This document shows positions 33,970 to 46,755 of a stretch of 64,000 nt of DNA, one piece after another. Source of the stretch: Gigaspora rosea (Eukaryota; Glomeromycota; Glomeromycetes; Diversisporales; Gigasporaceae); the NCBI GenBank assembly GCA_003550325.1, contig QKWP01000050.1, forward strand, positions 236,629-300,628, read 5' to 3'. How positions within the stretch are numbered: position 1 is the stretch's first letter; each line of letters opens with the position of its first letter. The notes below the pieces were generated by a model. That model saw only the letters and a list, made by a program, of their open reading frames with translations, had not been told where the DNA came from and searched no databases. Both the position numbers and the translations under genes were made by a program.

Positions 33970-35035
33970 AATTTGTAGAGAGTCACACCTTTTTGCAAAG
34001 TGCAATAATTTGAAAATTATAGTAATTTTTATTATTGTAATCTAATTCTAGGTTCTCCGATTTCCCAAAGGGTATATCAGTCAAGTATAGTGTCAAAAAA
34101 TTTTCAGGGTAATGACTTAAAGGATTTGCACATGTAAAATTTATGACGACCTATATACTTTATAAAAAAAGATAGTTTTCACTTCTAAGCTAATATTTGT
34201 ATCTTACATTATGATTAGTATTCTTTATTATAAAAAAAATTTTGTTATTTCATATTCTTATTCTATTTATGTTTTCTTTCTTTACGCCAAAACCTTTGAA
34301 GTATATTATTTTGAAATGGCGTTTTAAGACTATCGACAAAATCAAACTTGAAACTTGATTGGTTGAAATACACGTTATTATCTACGCAAACTCAATGCTA
34401 AGATTCTTTTGCTATACATTTAACATTTTATTATTTTTATCTATCTAGTTTGTTGAATATAGATTGAATTGTCATAACCCATTTAAAGATCCAAACTGAA
34501 TTCGCTTTCAAGAGACGTTCGAAGTATTTTTTTTACATTTTTTTAATATAGTCTCTTGATAATGGCTAAATGGTGTTTAAATTTCATTTAGAAAATGTAA
34601 AAGGCTAATTTTCGCTTTATTTTAATTAAAATTTCATACAAATAGTTAGAATTTCAGTTTCAGCTACTACAATAAATGTCTATTATATTTATTTATTTTA
34701 AAAATTAATAATAATAAAGAATCATCGGTTATGAACATTGTTGCTCTTTTTCCCAATGGCCATTTTCCGACAGACTATTTATCTGGTATCACATAAGGAT
34801 AAGGTTAGTGTTTTTATTGTTTGTGAATATATATTTTGATGTCGGATAAATATCGGTCGGAAAATTAGATGTAATTGCTTTGAATGCGGTCACTTTTTAT
34901 TTTAAAACGACAGCATTTTTCTTTATGATAATAAAACAATCATATTAAAATATTATTATTTTAGCATACTATAAATTTGAACCTATATTTCTTGTTCTTA
35001 ATATATTATTTTTATGTCATTTGGTTCTGCTCAAT
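33970..35035. other. No gene recognised
   Basis: AT-rich sequence between duplication copy 2 and the carboxypeptidase relic. The missing 5' exons of the relic may lie here in decayed form, but no signal peptide or propeptide could be recognised. Confidence 0.4.
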
Positions 35036-36825
35036 GGAAAAAATATTAAATCATGATGCTTTTCCTAATATAAAATTAAATTAAAAGAAATAATCTTTGT
35101 GATAAAACTGTTCAGCAGGTATGTGACTTACTTTCGCCATATAATAGTAAATTACCGTGGTTCCCTTGATTATTATTTATTCAATATCAAGATTTGAATA
35201 TTAGTATTCGGGTTATCTTGATGTTAATAACGGGAAACATTTATTCTTTTGGTTTTTCGAATCGAGAAATAAACCTCAAGAAGATCCTATCCTTCTTTGG
35301 GTACGTAAATTCGGAAACTTAATGTATATTCATTTGTTAAATCATTAACTGAAAATTTAAAATATATTTAAAAATAGCTTAACGGTGGCCCAGGTTATAA
35401 TACGATATAAAATTTTATTTATATTAATATAAGTGATGTATGTCTCTCAAAATTTATTTGGTCAAATTAGTAATTTAATACTGGCATTAGGATACATATA
35501 TATGCAATATCAAATAATTTCTAGTTGTGAATTTCTATAGTATTTTATTTAATTATGTGACTCAACTGTCAATAAATTTATATTGTTATTATTATTCTAC
35601 TTTATTTTATAATCAGAACTTATGGATTATTGAAGTTTTTATACATTTTGGATCCTTATGTGACTTTCTGAGAAGCTCTGGACTACCCTATTAGTCTCAC
35701 AAAACTAACATATTAAATTAATCCAGTATTTGTCAACTGATATGGAAATTTTGAGTTACATCCTGATATTGCTATATTGTTATTTTATTATTAAAAAAGT
35801 TAATAATTTAATTATCTTGTTAATTATACATAATAGATTATCTTCTTTAGAAGCTTTATATTATGAAAGGCCTTGTTAAGTTAATATAGAAGGAAATGAT
35901 ACAATTTTTAATCCATATTCATGGGATAACAATTCTATAGTGGAATTCACCTAAAGCAAACATATGTTATATATAGGCGGCAATTTTTTAGCTGCAGTAT
36001 AACTAATTATCCAATAAAAATACAGAAATCTTAATATAATTTTAAAATTAATTAATAATATTTAAATTTTGTTAGTAAATTCAAATTTTATTATGTTTTT
36101 TTTTATATATAAATGCCAAAATTTTTGAATCATATATAAATTTAAATTAATATAATGGTTTAAAAATAAAAGATATTTAAAAAATTTTGATAGTTTAATA
36201 ATTTAAACAATAAGTTATTAAAATTACTGTATTCCTCTGAGAATAAGTACTCTTTTTTTACTATAGAGGTGCTTATTTTCAGGTATAATCTCAACTAATA
36301 ATCTGAATGATTTGTTATTTAGTTGCTTATTTCTATTATTGTCTAGAGTGGAGTAAAGAACTTACTATCCAAACCTCTGTTATGGTTGCCCCTGTATTGA
36401 AGCTCAGATCGGAATAAAAATTTTACTATCCAGACTTATGATACTCCTATAATATGATATGAGTATGTCCCGAAAGTAATGTCTAAATAATCATAAAAAT
36501 TATAATAATATAAATAATGATGAACTGATACAGTATTGATAATTTTATATTTCTGCATCAATCACAGATTTTTTTCACCAAATGAAAAAATTTAGGCACT
36601 TTTTAATATATACAATTATCAAAACTTATAATGATTCAAATAAGCCAAAAAAAATTATAATAATATAATATACATTTTGCAATAAAAAAATAATATTTAT
36701 TATTATTTTCATAAAGAAACTTTTTCTTATTTATTAATGGTTATCTATTTGCTATACTAAATTTATTATAATGCGCTAAATTTAGTATGTAATAAAAGTA
36801 CAATTTTAAAAAATTAGCTTCAAAT

Positions 36826-36937
36826 TAAATTTATCTAATATATAATTCTATATTTAAAAGTTATTTTAGAATATTTAAAAATTTATCTAATATATAATTC
36901 TATATTTAAAAGTTATTTTAGAATATTTAAAAATTAG
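36826..36937. repeat. Tandem duplication, about 52 bp x 2
   Basis: TATATAATTCTATATTTAAA followed by AGTTATTTTAGAATATTTAA occurs twice in direct succession. Nothing else is visible in 36000-37800 beyond AT-rich sequence. Confidence 0.75.
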
Positions 36938-37825
36938 ATAACATCAAAATTTTTTTATATTTTTAAAAATTCATTTGCTATTAAAAGTGCAAAAAAAAAT
37001 ACTAAATTATAAATAGCAAAATTTTGATTTAATAAAATTTTTTAAATTGCTTAATAAAAGTTGAAAGCTAATTTTTCTGGTTCTAATAATAGTAAAATCA
37101 TTAAAATTGGTTCATAGATAAAAAGTTACAAGTAATTTAATTTTACTAATTTTTTACTATGTTTTTACTATGTTTTACTATTTAAATATACAGAAAGTCT
37201 AACCATTTTTAGGCATGTATTACTTTAAAACAGGTATATTTAAGCTATTTAAAAAATATTATTTATTTTTTTTAACTATATCAAGATCAAAATTAGGTTC
37301 AAAACAATCTAAAAATTTAGTATTTTTTAATTTTATTATAAATTTTAATACAGTATAATTTTTTTAAGCTGTACTAAATTTAGTACAGAAAAATTTTAAT
37401 GAAATGCACAAGATTTAAAAATGAACTGTATAAAATTTTTATTATTAAGTATTACTAAAACTAGAAAAATGTGAAATGTTAAAGTCTGGAGCATAATAGT
37501 AATTCAGATAATTTTTTACAGGATCACTTGCCATATTGGGCTGATCTGTGCTGATCTGTTTATATGTTTTGAAATGCTAATTGGCTTAATATCACATGAG
37601 CGGAACCTGACACATACAAATTTTGGTCTATTGCTCTCCAGTAATTTCTCCGCTATGCTCTGGGCAATTATACAAAAAGATAGTTCTAATATTCAAATAT
37701 ATTTTGACAAAATTTAAATCAATTTGGTTAAATATTTAATTTAAAATAATTTTTTTTGTATGTCTTAAATTTAGTAAAAAGCTTGATCTATACCCATTAA
37801 TATTTAATATTACTTATATTATCAT

Positions 37826-37992
37826 AGTCAACTTTTCTATAATGGGCTGATTGTTGTATAGAAAATTACTCTGTTTTATTAAAAGCCTATGATGATTTTT
37901 TTTTATAAATATGTTAAATAATATAAAATTAAAGCTTATTAAATATATTTGAGTTCATTAAAGAGAAGCTCATTATATAGAGTCAACTATAT
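37826..37992. mobile_element. Probable Tc1/pogo-type MITE
   Basis: Left end ATAGTCAACTTTTCTATAAT and right end (reverse complement) ATAGTTGACTCTATATAATG form an imperfect TIR of about 25 bp about 165 bp apart. The target duplication cannot be fixed because the flanks are TA-rich. Confidence 0.45.
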
Positions 37993-39039
37993 AAAGAAAA
38001 GTAGATTGATTAAATTATAAAATTTGTTAAATAGGTTTCAAAAACTTTCCATTAAATAAAATATATAGGGTGTTGTTTTATGGCGACCCATCGCCATGGT
38101 GACCTCATGATCGACCAATCAAAATCGAGCACGTGATTCATGTGATGACGTACTAATCGGTCAGAAAGTCTATGAACACATATAGGTCACATGATATTCT
38201 ATCTTATAGACATGTACTGAAATAATGTTTTTATTTGATTTAAAAAATGTTCTGTTAAGCTTTTGTACTAAGTAAATATCTTTTATCATTCTAATAAAGC
38301 TTGTTATTCTGCTCTTTTCAGTGCTAACAGTGATGAGATTATTATCAGTAGAACTGAGATATGATCTGTCTAAATATGGGCAACATTTTAAAGATTAAAA
38401 GATATAAAAATGTCGCATAAACTTCATATACTATATCTCCAGTTCTATTGAGTTTATTTTAATATCTCACCACTATTAGACTAAAAAGTCAGGAGAATTA
38501 GGTTTCTTAGGATGGTAAAGAAGATTAAACTATTATAAAATCTTAGTCAAAATTTTAAAAAAAGAAATAAATAAAAAAAAAAAAAAGATGGTCTGAAAGA
38601 CTTTCGAACTAAGTAACCTTCTTTATCACTCTAAATAAACTTATTTTTCTGGTCTTTATTATTAAAATTGATTTAGTAGAACCAGATATATCATCTCACA
38701 AAATTTATATGACATTTTTATATAATCTTTAAAAGGTTGCCCAAATTTGAAAGGTTATATCTCCAGTTCTACTGATCAGATTTTAATAATATCATTATCA
38801 TTAGAACTGGAAAGACCTGGAAAACAAGCTTTATTAGAATGATAAAGGATACTATCTTGGTATAAAAGCCTTAACAGATCATTTTTTAAATCAAAAAAAT
38901 TATTATTTCGGTATGTGTTGGTAAAATGAAATATCACATAACCTGTATATGTCCATAGACCTTCTGCTAATCAGTCGTCATGTGAATCATATGCTCAATT
39001 TTGATTGGTCTTGATATTTATTCAAAAATTTTTTTTATT

Positions 39040-40110
39040 ATTACATAATTTAAAAAAAATAATACAAACAAAATCATAATACAGTCAGAATCTACACTAA
39101 ACTAAAACAAACAAATCCCTTCCATGATACACTTACGCCAATTTCTTTAAGTCTAGCCTTGTAACCATACTTCCTACAAATGAGTCAAAAAAAATTAATA
39201 TCACCCAATCCCCCCTATTCCGCTCCAATTATGATGACAACTTCAATCAATGACAACTCTATTCAATGATGATTCCATTTAACGATGACTCTATTCAACG
39301 ACAACTCTTTCAATGATGACTCCATTTAATGATAACTCCAATGACGACAAAAAAAACATAGCTACAAAAATGAAAAAAGTTAGTCAGAAAAGAAAAAAAT
39401 AAAAAATAAAAATAAAAAATCTTATTGAAAGATATTCTAGCCCATCTGTCATTTACACTGAATATTATTAAAAGAGAAAAAAAAGTAGAGAAAACAAAAA
39501 AAAACAAAAAAAGACAGAAAAGCAAAAAACAAACCTTAACAAAAAAAATTGAAAAGTCAAAAAAAATAATCAAAAACTAAACAAGAAAAGTGAAAAAACA
39601 CTCCGAAATCAAAAAAAAAGAAATAAACAAAAAAAAAACAAAATGAAAACAAAAAAAATAAAAAACCTGATAAAAAGAAAAAAAAAGACAATGAAAGATT
39701 AAAAAACAACAATAATAAAAAAAAGATATAAAAAAAGGAAAAAAAAATCTATGAAAAAATGAAAAAAACTAATTTAAAAAAAGAAACTAAAAAATAAAAC
39801 AATAAACGAAAAAAAAGCAAAGAAAAAATTGAAAAGCAGAAAAAGATGAACAAATGAACGAATAAAAACAATAAAAAATTATGAACAAAAAAGAAAATAA
39901 AAACGAATAAAAAAGAAAATAAACAAAAAATAATGAAAAAAAATGAAAAAAAAATCAAAAAAAAGAGCAAAGTCCAATTGCCTAAATAATTAAATCAATC
40001 CTATAATTTAAATTGTTCTCAACTGTTAACTAAATGCAAAAAAATTGCTAAAAAAAATTAGTAAAAAAAAAGTTATAAAAAAAAACTTCTAAACACTTGC
40101 TTGTATTTGG
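39040..40110. repeat. A-rich low-complexity tract with GAYGACTC units
   Basis: 39230-39350 carries repeated GATGACTCCATTTAACGATG-type units. The rest is A runs broken by G or C. Minus-strand ORFs here encode almost only F, L and S and are composition artefacts. Confidence 0.65.
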
Positions 40111-40569
40111 TGTCGCATTAAGTCTAACTATAAAACGCAACACTTGATCTTGTAATTTATTTCTCATGGTCATCACTTAATTATGATCTTGATTGCTGTT
40201 AATAAATGCGAGAAATGGCAAAGCCCTAGTGAAGTCGTGAAACTCAACCAAGAAGAAAAAGATTAGTTAAAGTCAAGAAAGAAGGAAGCAGAAGAAAAAA
40301 AAGCAGGCACAACTTCAGCACAACTTCAGTATTAGAAAAAAATCTCAAAAAAAAAAACTATGATTATCAAACAGTAATCATTGTTTATATATGATTGCCA
40401 ATTTCAAAAATAATTGGCGATCATATAAAGGTCACCATGGCAATAGGTTGCCATTTCCTTTTTGCCAAATATATAAATCTGTTAAGTAATTTTTTTGGAA
40501 AATTATAGATAGCAACCTATTGCCATGGCGATCCTATATGATTGACCAATCATTTTTTAGATTAGCGAT

Positions 40570-41560
40570 CATATAGATGATCTGGGTTTTTTTTGTTTTT
40601 TTTAACGTGATATTTTTTTTTAGTTGTTATTTCGAATTTTTGCTAAAGTCATTGCTAAAGTCATCGCTAGAGTCTTCATTAGTTCTGTCACTGGAGTTTA
40701 TATTGGTGTCATTGGTGCCGTCGTAGTTGGAGCCTCATGAAGTCGCACTTAGATCGTCATTATTTTGGTGATTTGGAAGATTTTTTTATTATGTTATTCT
40801 GCCAAGTTCTTGTTGGGTTCTTTCATAGGGTTAATAGGTTTTCGTTGGTTTTCAGTAGGTTCTTCCACAAAGTTCGTCATCATTTTTCAGTGGGTTTTTA
40901 GTAAATTCATTGTTTTTTGGTAGGTCTTTCGGCAAGTTCATGTTTTTTTGGTCATGAAGTTGTGCTTAGATCGTTGTTATTTTGGTAATTTGGTAGTTTT
41001 TTCATTAAGTTATTCTGCCAAGTTCTTGTTGGAACTTTTATAGGGCTAATAGGTTTTTTGTTGGTTTTCAGTCATTTTTCAGTAGGTCTTTCAGCAAGTT
41101 TGTCATTTTTTGGTGTTCACTTAGTAGGTTCTTCTTCATTTTTGGTGGGTTTTTCTGGTAAATACTTCGTCGTTTTTGGTAAATTTTCTTTCATAGGTTT
41201 TTTGTTGTTTTTTTTGGATCTTTTGTTAAATTCGTGCTTTTTAGTAGATTTTTTCTATAAGTTCGTTGGTTTTGATATTGGTTTTTCATTATTTTCGGAT
41301 AAGTTCTTCATCAATTTTTTGTTGAATTTTCCAGTAAGCTTTTGATGAGTTCTTCTATTAATTTGTCATTTTTCAGTGGTTCGTCCAGTTGGTTCTTTGT
41401 CATCTTTTATGGGTTTTTTGGTAGTTCTTCAAGGCTTCTTTGTTGTTTTCACACATTTTTTTTGCCATGTCGCAGTGGATAGGCCGTTTTTTTTCTTTCC
41501 TTTGTTGCAATGGATAGGCGGGTGGATGGATTTGGTGGCTTCATTACTTTATTACACAAT
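40570..41560. repeat. T/G-rich minisatellite-like tract
   Basis: Degenerate 25-35 bp units such as AGGTTCTTC, GGTTTTCAGTAGGT and CAAGTTCTTGTTGG recur many times between 40790 and 41450. They read as the reverse complement of the A/C-rich family at 9.7-10.3 kb (ACTTACTGGAAAAATTC). Confidence 0.6.
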
Positions 41561-43218
41561 GACGCTCATTACGTAATAATGCAAAATTTTTTTTATATAC
41601 TGTATCGATTTTTTTTTAAATAAAAAATGGGCAGATATAGTGGCTTCGTAATTTTTTTTGTTTCGCAGCAAAGTTCACAAAGCTTTTTTGTTTTTTAAAT
41701 ATTTGTATTTTTTACTGTATAAAAACTTAATAAAAAAATTTTTTTAATAAAAAAAAGCTGACCATGTAATTGCTTTTGATTGGCTGATCATGGGGTCACA
41801 TGGCTATGGGTCCCATAAAATAACGCAAATTTTTTATTAAAAAACTTTAATTAAAATTAATAAAAGAATAATGATTTTATAATATTTTTGAAGTTAAAAT
41901 TAAATTTAGATATTAATGCTCCAGACCTTAACAGTTCTGTTTCCAAGTATAAGGAGTGCTTATTTTGGGGTATATATGAATTGTAGAGAGTGATTATTTT
42001 TGGAGGAAAAAATTTTAAATGTCCTTTGTTTTTAAAGAGATATAACAATTTAAAAATCTTTATAATTAAAAAGTGATAGCTTTAGGTGTATTCCACTATA
42101 GTATTATTTTTTAAATCAAGTATATAAAAATATATTTCATTATTTTTAATATATTTTGTATAATTATTAGCAATATAAATTATAATATAAAATTGTCTTT
42201 GTAGCTAACTAATATAGTATATTTTTATGGTGATAATAATGTATCTGATACATTAACTGTTGCACTTGATGTATATGCATTATTACAAATACTTTTTAAA
42301 GAGTTTTATAATTATGCTAAATTAGATTTTCACATTGCTAATAAACTGTATTGCTAAGATAGTTTCATTATTAATATTATCAGGCAAATTACAATTAACT
42401 AGAATTGTTTATTATATTAGTAATAGATATTTTGAACATTATATACCTGCTATAGACTTTGATATAAACAAGTATAATCAGAATCATAAAGCAATAAAAA
42501 ATCTTATTCATATAATCTTGAATCTATTTTGATTGGAAATGGTCTAATAAACTTTCTAGTACAATATAAATATTATCCAAACATGGCCTGTAATTCATCT
42601 AATTGACTAGCATTAAATGATTTTACATATAATTACTAAGAAAAGATTGTAAAAAAAATGATTAAGTAGATTAAAATATGCTATGCGTCAAAAAATATAA
42701 TGTATTGTATAATGCTAGAAATTATTGTAAAGATAAAATGTTGGGAACTAATCAAGCAGCTGGTAAAAATATTTATATAATATAAAAATAGTTTGTAGTA
42801 ATATTAATTCATGTTATTCAAATTGCAAAATATTCTAATTATGAAGATATAAAAACAAATTGGGTATTAATTCTTTATTTGTCTATAAATCTTTTAATAA
42901 TAATATTTGCATTTATTTTCTTAATTCTGGTGATTTGTAAGCAATCAAAATCAATCAATTTATTTAAATCTATTTTTGTAGCAAGATTCTTTAATATTTT
43001 TATTTTTTTTAATTTAGAATTTATTCCTTTGATATATATATTTCAATACTCTTAAAAAATAATATTCAAGTATTAATATATGCAGGTAATTTTTTAAATA
43101 AGCTAGTTTTATTTACAAAATTTTATTTAATTATAAAATTATTTTTATAGGTGATACTTACTATACATATAATTGGTTTGTAAGTTTTTATTATTATTAT
43201 TATTTTTTTTTTAATATT

Positions 43219-44467
43219 AGGGGTGTAGCTTCTGCTCCAAACTTTATTAATACCGTAAGTACATATATATTATACAAGTATTGAGACTAGGACTTAGGCA
43301 ATAGATCTTTTATTCATGGTTAAAACCTACCAGAGCCTTCTATATTCCCATTTATATAGTTGATCTGGATTTGTATGTCTCTTTTCAACCAACAATTAAT
43401 GTCTACATGTCCATCACATTACCCATATTTTCTAATATCATCACTTTCATTTTAGTATATGCCAGATAGGTGCTTTATGCTTCCAAATTGGTGTACCTAA
43501 AATCTGGTGATACAGAAAATTCCTTACTAGTGTACTTCTCATGGTTCGTATCTTAAGCCATGTAGTTGCCTCTACCTCATTGGGTAAGTATCTCAAGCCT
43601 GTATGCTACCACAACTAGACAGTTTTCTGCAACTTGAGGACCCAGAAATTAATATTCCAAATTTGAAAATGTGTGAACAACTGTACTTCTCACTATGGTG
43701 GTGAGGTTCCTGGGCATATTTCACAAATGCTTCTATTGCTAAATATAGTTGGATGGCATCATGAGGGTTACCACTGCATGCACTTATACTAGCATATACC
43801 TGTATTGGTGGTCCCAAGTCTTCTTAGTGTCTGAAGACTCCCATATGGGTATGCCTAGAGCTCTGTTGGGTACATGTCTCAATGCTTCCACTTCTTATTG
43901 GCAAATTAGTTTCGTTTGCCCTTGCAAAGTTCACTAAACCCCAGTACCCGGTCAGTCACTTTTTGGATCCTTTTTTCCAATTATTCCAAACTACCAATCC
44001 AGTTGGCCTGAAAGGATCAGTCTGCTAGGCTTTAGGTGTCTAAGCTCTCTCTTTCCTTGGTTTATGCTTCTATAACACATGCCCATTTTCTTCAGTGCAA
44101 CTTCAGCGGCCAGGTTGGTGGACCCTTTTTGCTATAAGGGCTCTTGCCTGTTTAGATTTTCTAGTCAGTTACCACTAAGATCCTTTTCCCTGGTACCGTT
44201 GAAAGTCCAACTACCTCTCCACTCAGCACTTGCCAAACGGGGTTCAATTGTTTTGGTCTCTTGAATTTGTCTGTATAACTTACACAACTACACCGAAGCT
44301 CCTATTCGAAATAGTAGTACCAAAGTTACAGGTAATATACCTGACCGATCAATGAACAAATGTTACGTAATATAGGCCTATTTTCTAATTTGTCTTTAGT
44401 GGGATTTGAACTCTTGACCTACTGCTTGGTATGACAACCAGACAGCTTCTCTATGTCACCACACCCC
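43219..44467 (-). mobile_element. Long tRNA-headed element (SINE-like)
   Basis: On the minus strand 44467-44396 looks like a tRNA: GGGGTGTGGTGACATAGAG, an anticodon-arm-like TGG-TTGTCATA-CCA, and a B box AGTTCAAATCC (44412-44402). A GC-richer, non-coding body of about 1.1 kb follows, with loosely repeated CTCATTGGGTAAGTATCTCA-type segments. The other end (GGGGTGTAGC at 43219) starts like the head end, so a DNA element with short TIRs is an alternative. It lies just beyond the last carboxypeptidase exon and may have removed the gene's 3' end. Confidence 0.45.
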
Positions 44468-44489
44468 ATAAGTTTTATTATTATGTTTA

Positions 44490-45040
44490 TCTTGTATATA
44501 TAAGATTCATGTAATTGTGAGCCAAGCATTATTTTGAGTAATGATCTGAATTAAGCTTAATTTAGGCTAAAATTTAAAACCACATTCCTTTGCATTATTA
44601 CATGCAAATATAGTAAAGATCTTGGAGTAATTATAGTATATGTGACTTTTTAGTGAAGCAATAATAATTTTTTAAATTTACTATATTAAAAGTTTTAGTA
44701 AATTTGCTATTATCATGGCCCATTCCAGTATACAATATATTGGTAGATCTTTACTAATAGACTTTACTCATTTGGCAATAATATGACTAATGTATTATAC
44801 AAGTGCTCTATCTCATATTTTCACACAGATATCAGTTTATACATTTAGAAGCTTACAAAGATATTATAGATTCAAACTTTGCTAGAGCTAAAAGCTAGAA
44901 ACTTTCTCTTAGAATTGATGCCTTATATATTAATTAAAAATATCTTTCTCTATAGTTACCAAGTTGGTTATGCTCTATTATAGTGATTGTTTAGAGGTGT
45001 GACTATAAATAAAATATCTTGTCATAGTTACATGTTCATA
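44490..45040. other. No gene recognised
   Basis: AT-rich sequence without recognisable coding or repeat borders. Confidence 0.45.
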
Positions 45041-45049
45041 TACTAGTAA

Positions 45050-46173
45050 GTGTAACAATCATAGGCATGTCTTCTAGAAATATGTTTATAATAAAAATTT
45101 AAACATAAACATATAATTTACTATAAACTTTGAGATAAAGATCCTTTTTGGCTTAACTAATTAACTTAAAATTAAATTTTATAAGGATTAAAACAAGAAA
45201 AGAAGAAAAAATTGAGATTAAAAACCAAGTCAAAAATTTGTTAATTTTGCACAATTTCAAAATATAACTTCATAAAAAAACAAATTTTTACAAATTTTAA
45301 ATAGAAATTATATATAAACTTATACTCTGAACAAGTTTACTTAGTCTGCCAAAGTAGAATACTTTGTAAGAAAAATAGATTATCTATGTACTAAAGTTAA
45401 AAAGTTTTGGTTTGTAATATAAACCACTTTTTTTTGTCAAGATAACCTGCTTTGGGCTTCTAAGTAAACTTGTTCAGTAGGTAATTCTACATAACAAAGT
45501 TAAAATACTTTTTTTCAAACCTTTTACTAAGTGAAAAATGGGGTTAAAGTTAGAAAAATTTTTTTTTAACTTTAACCCCATTTCTCTTTAGTAAAAGGTT
45601 TAATTTTAGTATAAGAATTACTTGCTAAACAAGTTTACTTAAAAGCCCAAAGTAGGTTATCTTGATAAAAAAAGTGGTTTTAGATTATAGTACTGACAGA
45701 TATTAGGTAATATCTTAGGGGGAGGGGAGTAGCTGAGTATAATATATTATATATATACTTCATATATGATGTGGGGAGAGGGGTGGCCCTTCCGATAAAG
45801 TGATATTACATAATATCTGTCAGCTCCCTTACAAACCGAAAATTTTTAAATTTAGCACATAGATAACCTATTTTTCTTTTTGGCCAACTAAGTAAAGTTG
45901 TTCAAAGTATAATTTCACTTATAATTGCTAATTTAAATTTGTAAAAATTTGTTTTTTATGAAGTTACATTTTGAAATCATACAAAATTAACAAAATTTTA
46001 ACTTGGTATTTAAGCTTAATTTTTTCTCTTTTTCTTGTTCTATATTTCTATAAAATTTAATTTTAGGTTAATTAGTAAAGCTAAAAAGGATAGTTTATAG
46101 AAATTTATATATATTTTTTTAAATTTTTATTATAAACTTATTTTAAACCTATTTCAAGGGGATATGTCCTATG
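45050..46173. repeat. 1.1 kb palindromic element
   Basis: The two halves mirror around about 45560 (TAAAGTTAGAAAAATTTTTT). Matching arm segments include CATAGGCATGTC/GATATGTCCTATG at the outside, TTTATAATAAAAATTT, AAATTTTTACAAATTT and CTGAACAAGTTTACTTAG. ACTAGTAA lies on both sides (45042-45049, 46174-46181), possibly an 8-bp duplication. The right arm is interrupted by a MITE at 45693-45823. Confidence 0.7.
45693..45823. mobile_element. 131-bp MITE in the palindrome's right arm
   Basis: TIR CTGACAGATATTAGGTAATA and (reverse complement) CTGACAGATATTATGTAATA. It breaks the mirror symmetry of the larger palindrome, so it is the later insertion. No obvious target duplication. Confidence 0.7.
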
Positions 46174-46189
46174 ACTAGTAATACTATTA

Positions 46190-46755
46190 AAAAATTTAAA
46201 ATAGCTAACAGTGAATAATTTTGATCTAGTGGCCCAATTTAGATAAAATGACTGCTAGAGTACTTGTTTCAATAAGACAATTCTAATAATTCTACAATAA
46301 TTACAAAACTCAAGATTGTAAAGATTTTTTACTTAGATATTTAAATTTAATTATTCTTAATATATACATAAAGTAATACTAATCATTAATGATTTTAGAA
46401 ACTTGTAATTAGATTTTAACAATTTTGGATTTATTGAATTGTTTCATTGAGATGAACATTTTGGTAGTTGTTTTATCCAAATTGGGTCATTAGATCAAAA
46501 GTTATTTGCTGTTAAACCTTTAAGAAGCTTTAATAGAAATTTTAAATATATATGAATATGAATATTGGCCAATCAGATTTTATAATCCATATTTAGTTAG
46601 AAATTGGTAACTATAGTGAGTGTTTATTATTAATAAAATTATCAAAAAATTAAATTTTTATAGTAATAGCATTTATAAGTAATTTGTAACTATAATGAGC
46701 TTTTTACTATATTTTAAGTCCATTATGCAATATTGGGTACTTAAATAGAAGTGTA
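46190..46755. other. No gene recognised
   Basis: AT-rich sequence between the 1.1 kb palindrome and the next hAT element. No coding region or paired repeat ends seen. Confidence 0.45.

Larger units (their letters stand above)
38068..41830. mobile_element. 3.76 kb foldback element with strand-asymmetric interior
   Basis: Outer arms of about 60 bp (TTTTATGGCGACCCATCGCC at 38078; complement TTTTATGGGACCCATAGCC ending near 41820) form an imperfect inverted repeat including GACCAATCAAAA. Further copies of the same motif form inner inverted pairs (38085-38260 with 38900-39010; hairpin 40390-40577). Between them 39040-40110 is A-rich and 40570-41560 is T/G-rich, so the composition is mirrored too. 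No coding beyond low complexity. Confidence 0.6.
35941..42095. mobile_element. 6.2 kb TIR element inserted in the carboxypeptidase
   Basis: Ends TGGAATTCACCTAAAGC (35941) and, as reverse complement, TGGAATACACCTAAAGC (42095), 16 of 17 matching. CTATAG stands at both outer borders (35935-35940, 42096-42101). Carboxypeptidase sequence ends and resumes at these borders, which supports the limits. No transposase recognised. Inside lie a short MITE-like unit (37826-37992) and a large foldback (38068-41830). Its family is unknown. Confidence 0.7.
35040..43179 (+). pseudogene. Serine carboxypeptidase (family S10, CPY-like), decayed and split
   Basis: Collinear fragments: FPNIK then NNLCDKTVQQ (to 35118); [32 protein letters not shown] (35205-35300); LNGGPGY (from 35378); SSLEALYYERPC and VNIEGNDTIFNPYSWDNNS (35839-35940). 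Then comes a 6.2 kb insertion, after which IIFLNQ (42102-42120), YGDNNVSDTLTVALDVYALL and KLDFHIA (42206-42330), HYIPAI and FDINKYNQNHKAIKNLIH (42425-42510), SILIGNGL and VQYKYYPNMACN, NYCKDKMLGTNQAAGKN, LGINSLFVYKSFNNN, NIQVLIYAG (to 43085) and DTYYTYNWF (43151-43179). The family hydrolyses C-terminal residues in the vacuole or outside the cell. The nucleophile motif GESYAG is altered (NRYFEH, serine lost), stops and frame changes are frequent, and the histidine exon is missing. Clearly a pseudogene. Confidence 0.88.

Noticed and set aside
39310-39970. Minus-strand ORFs of 73-87 codons
   Set aside because: They encode almost only F, L, S and V from A/T runs; composition artefacts.
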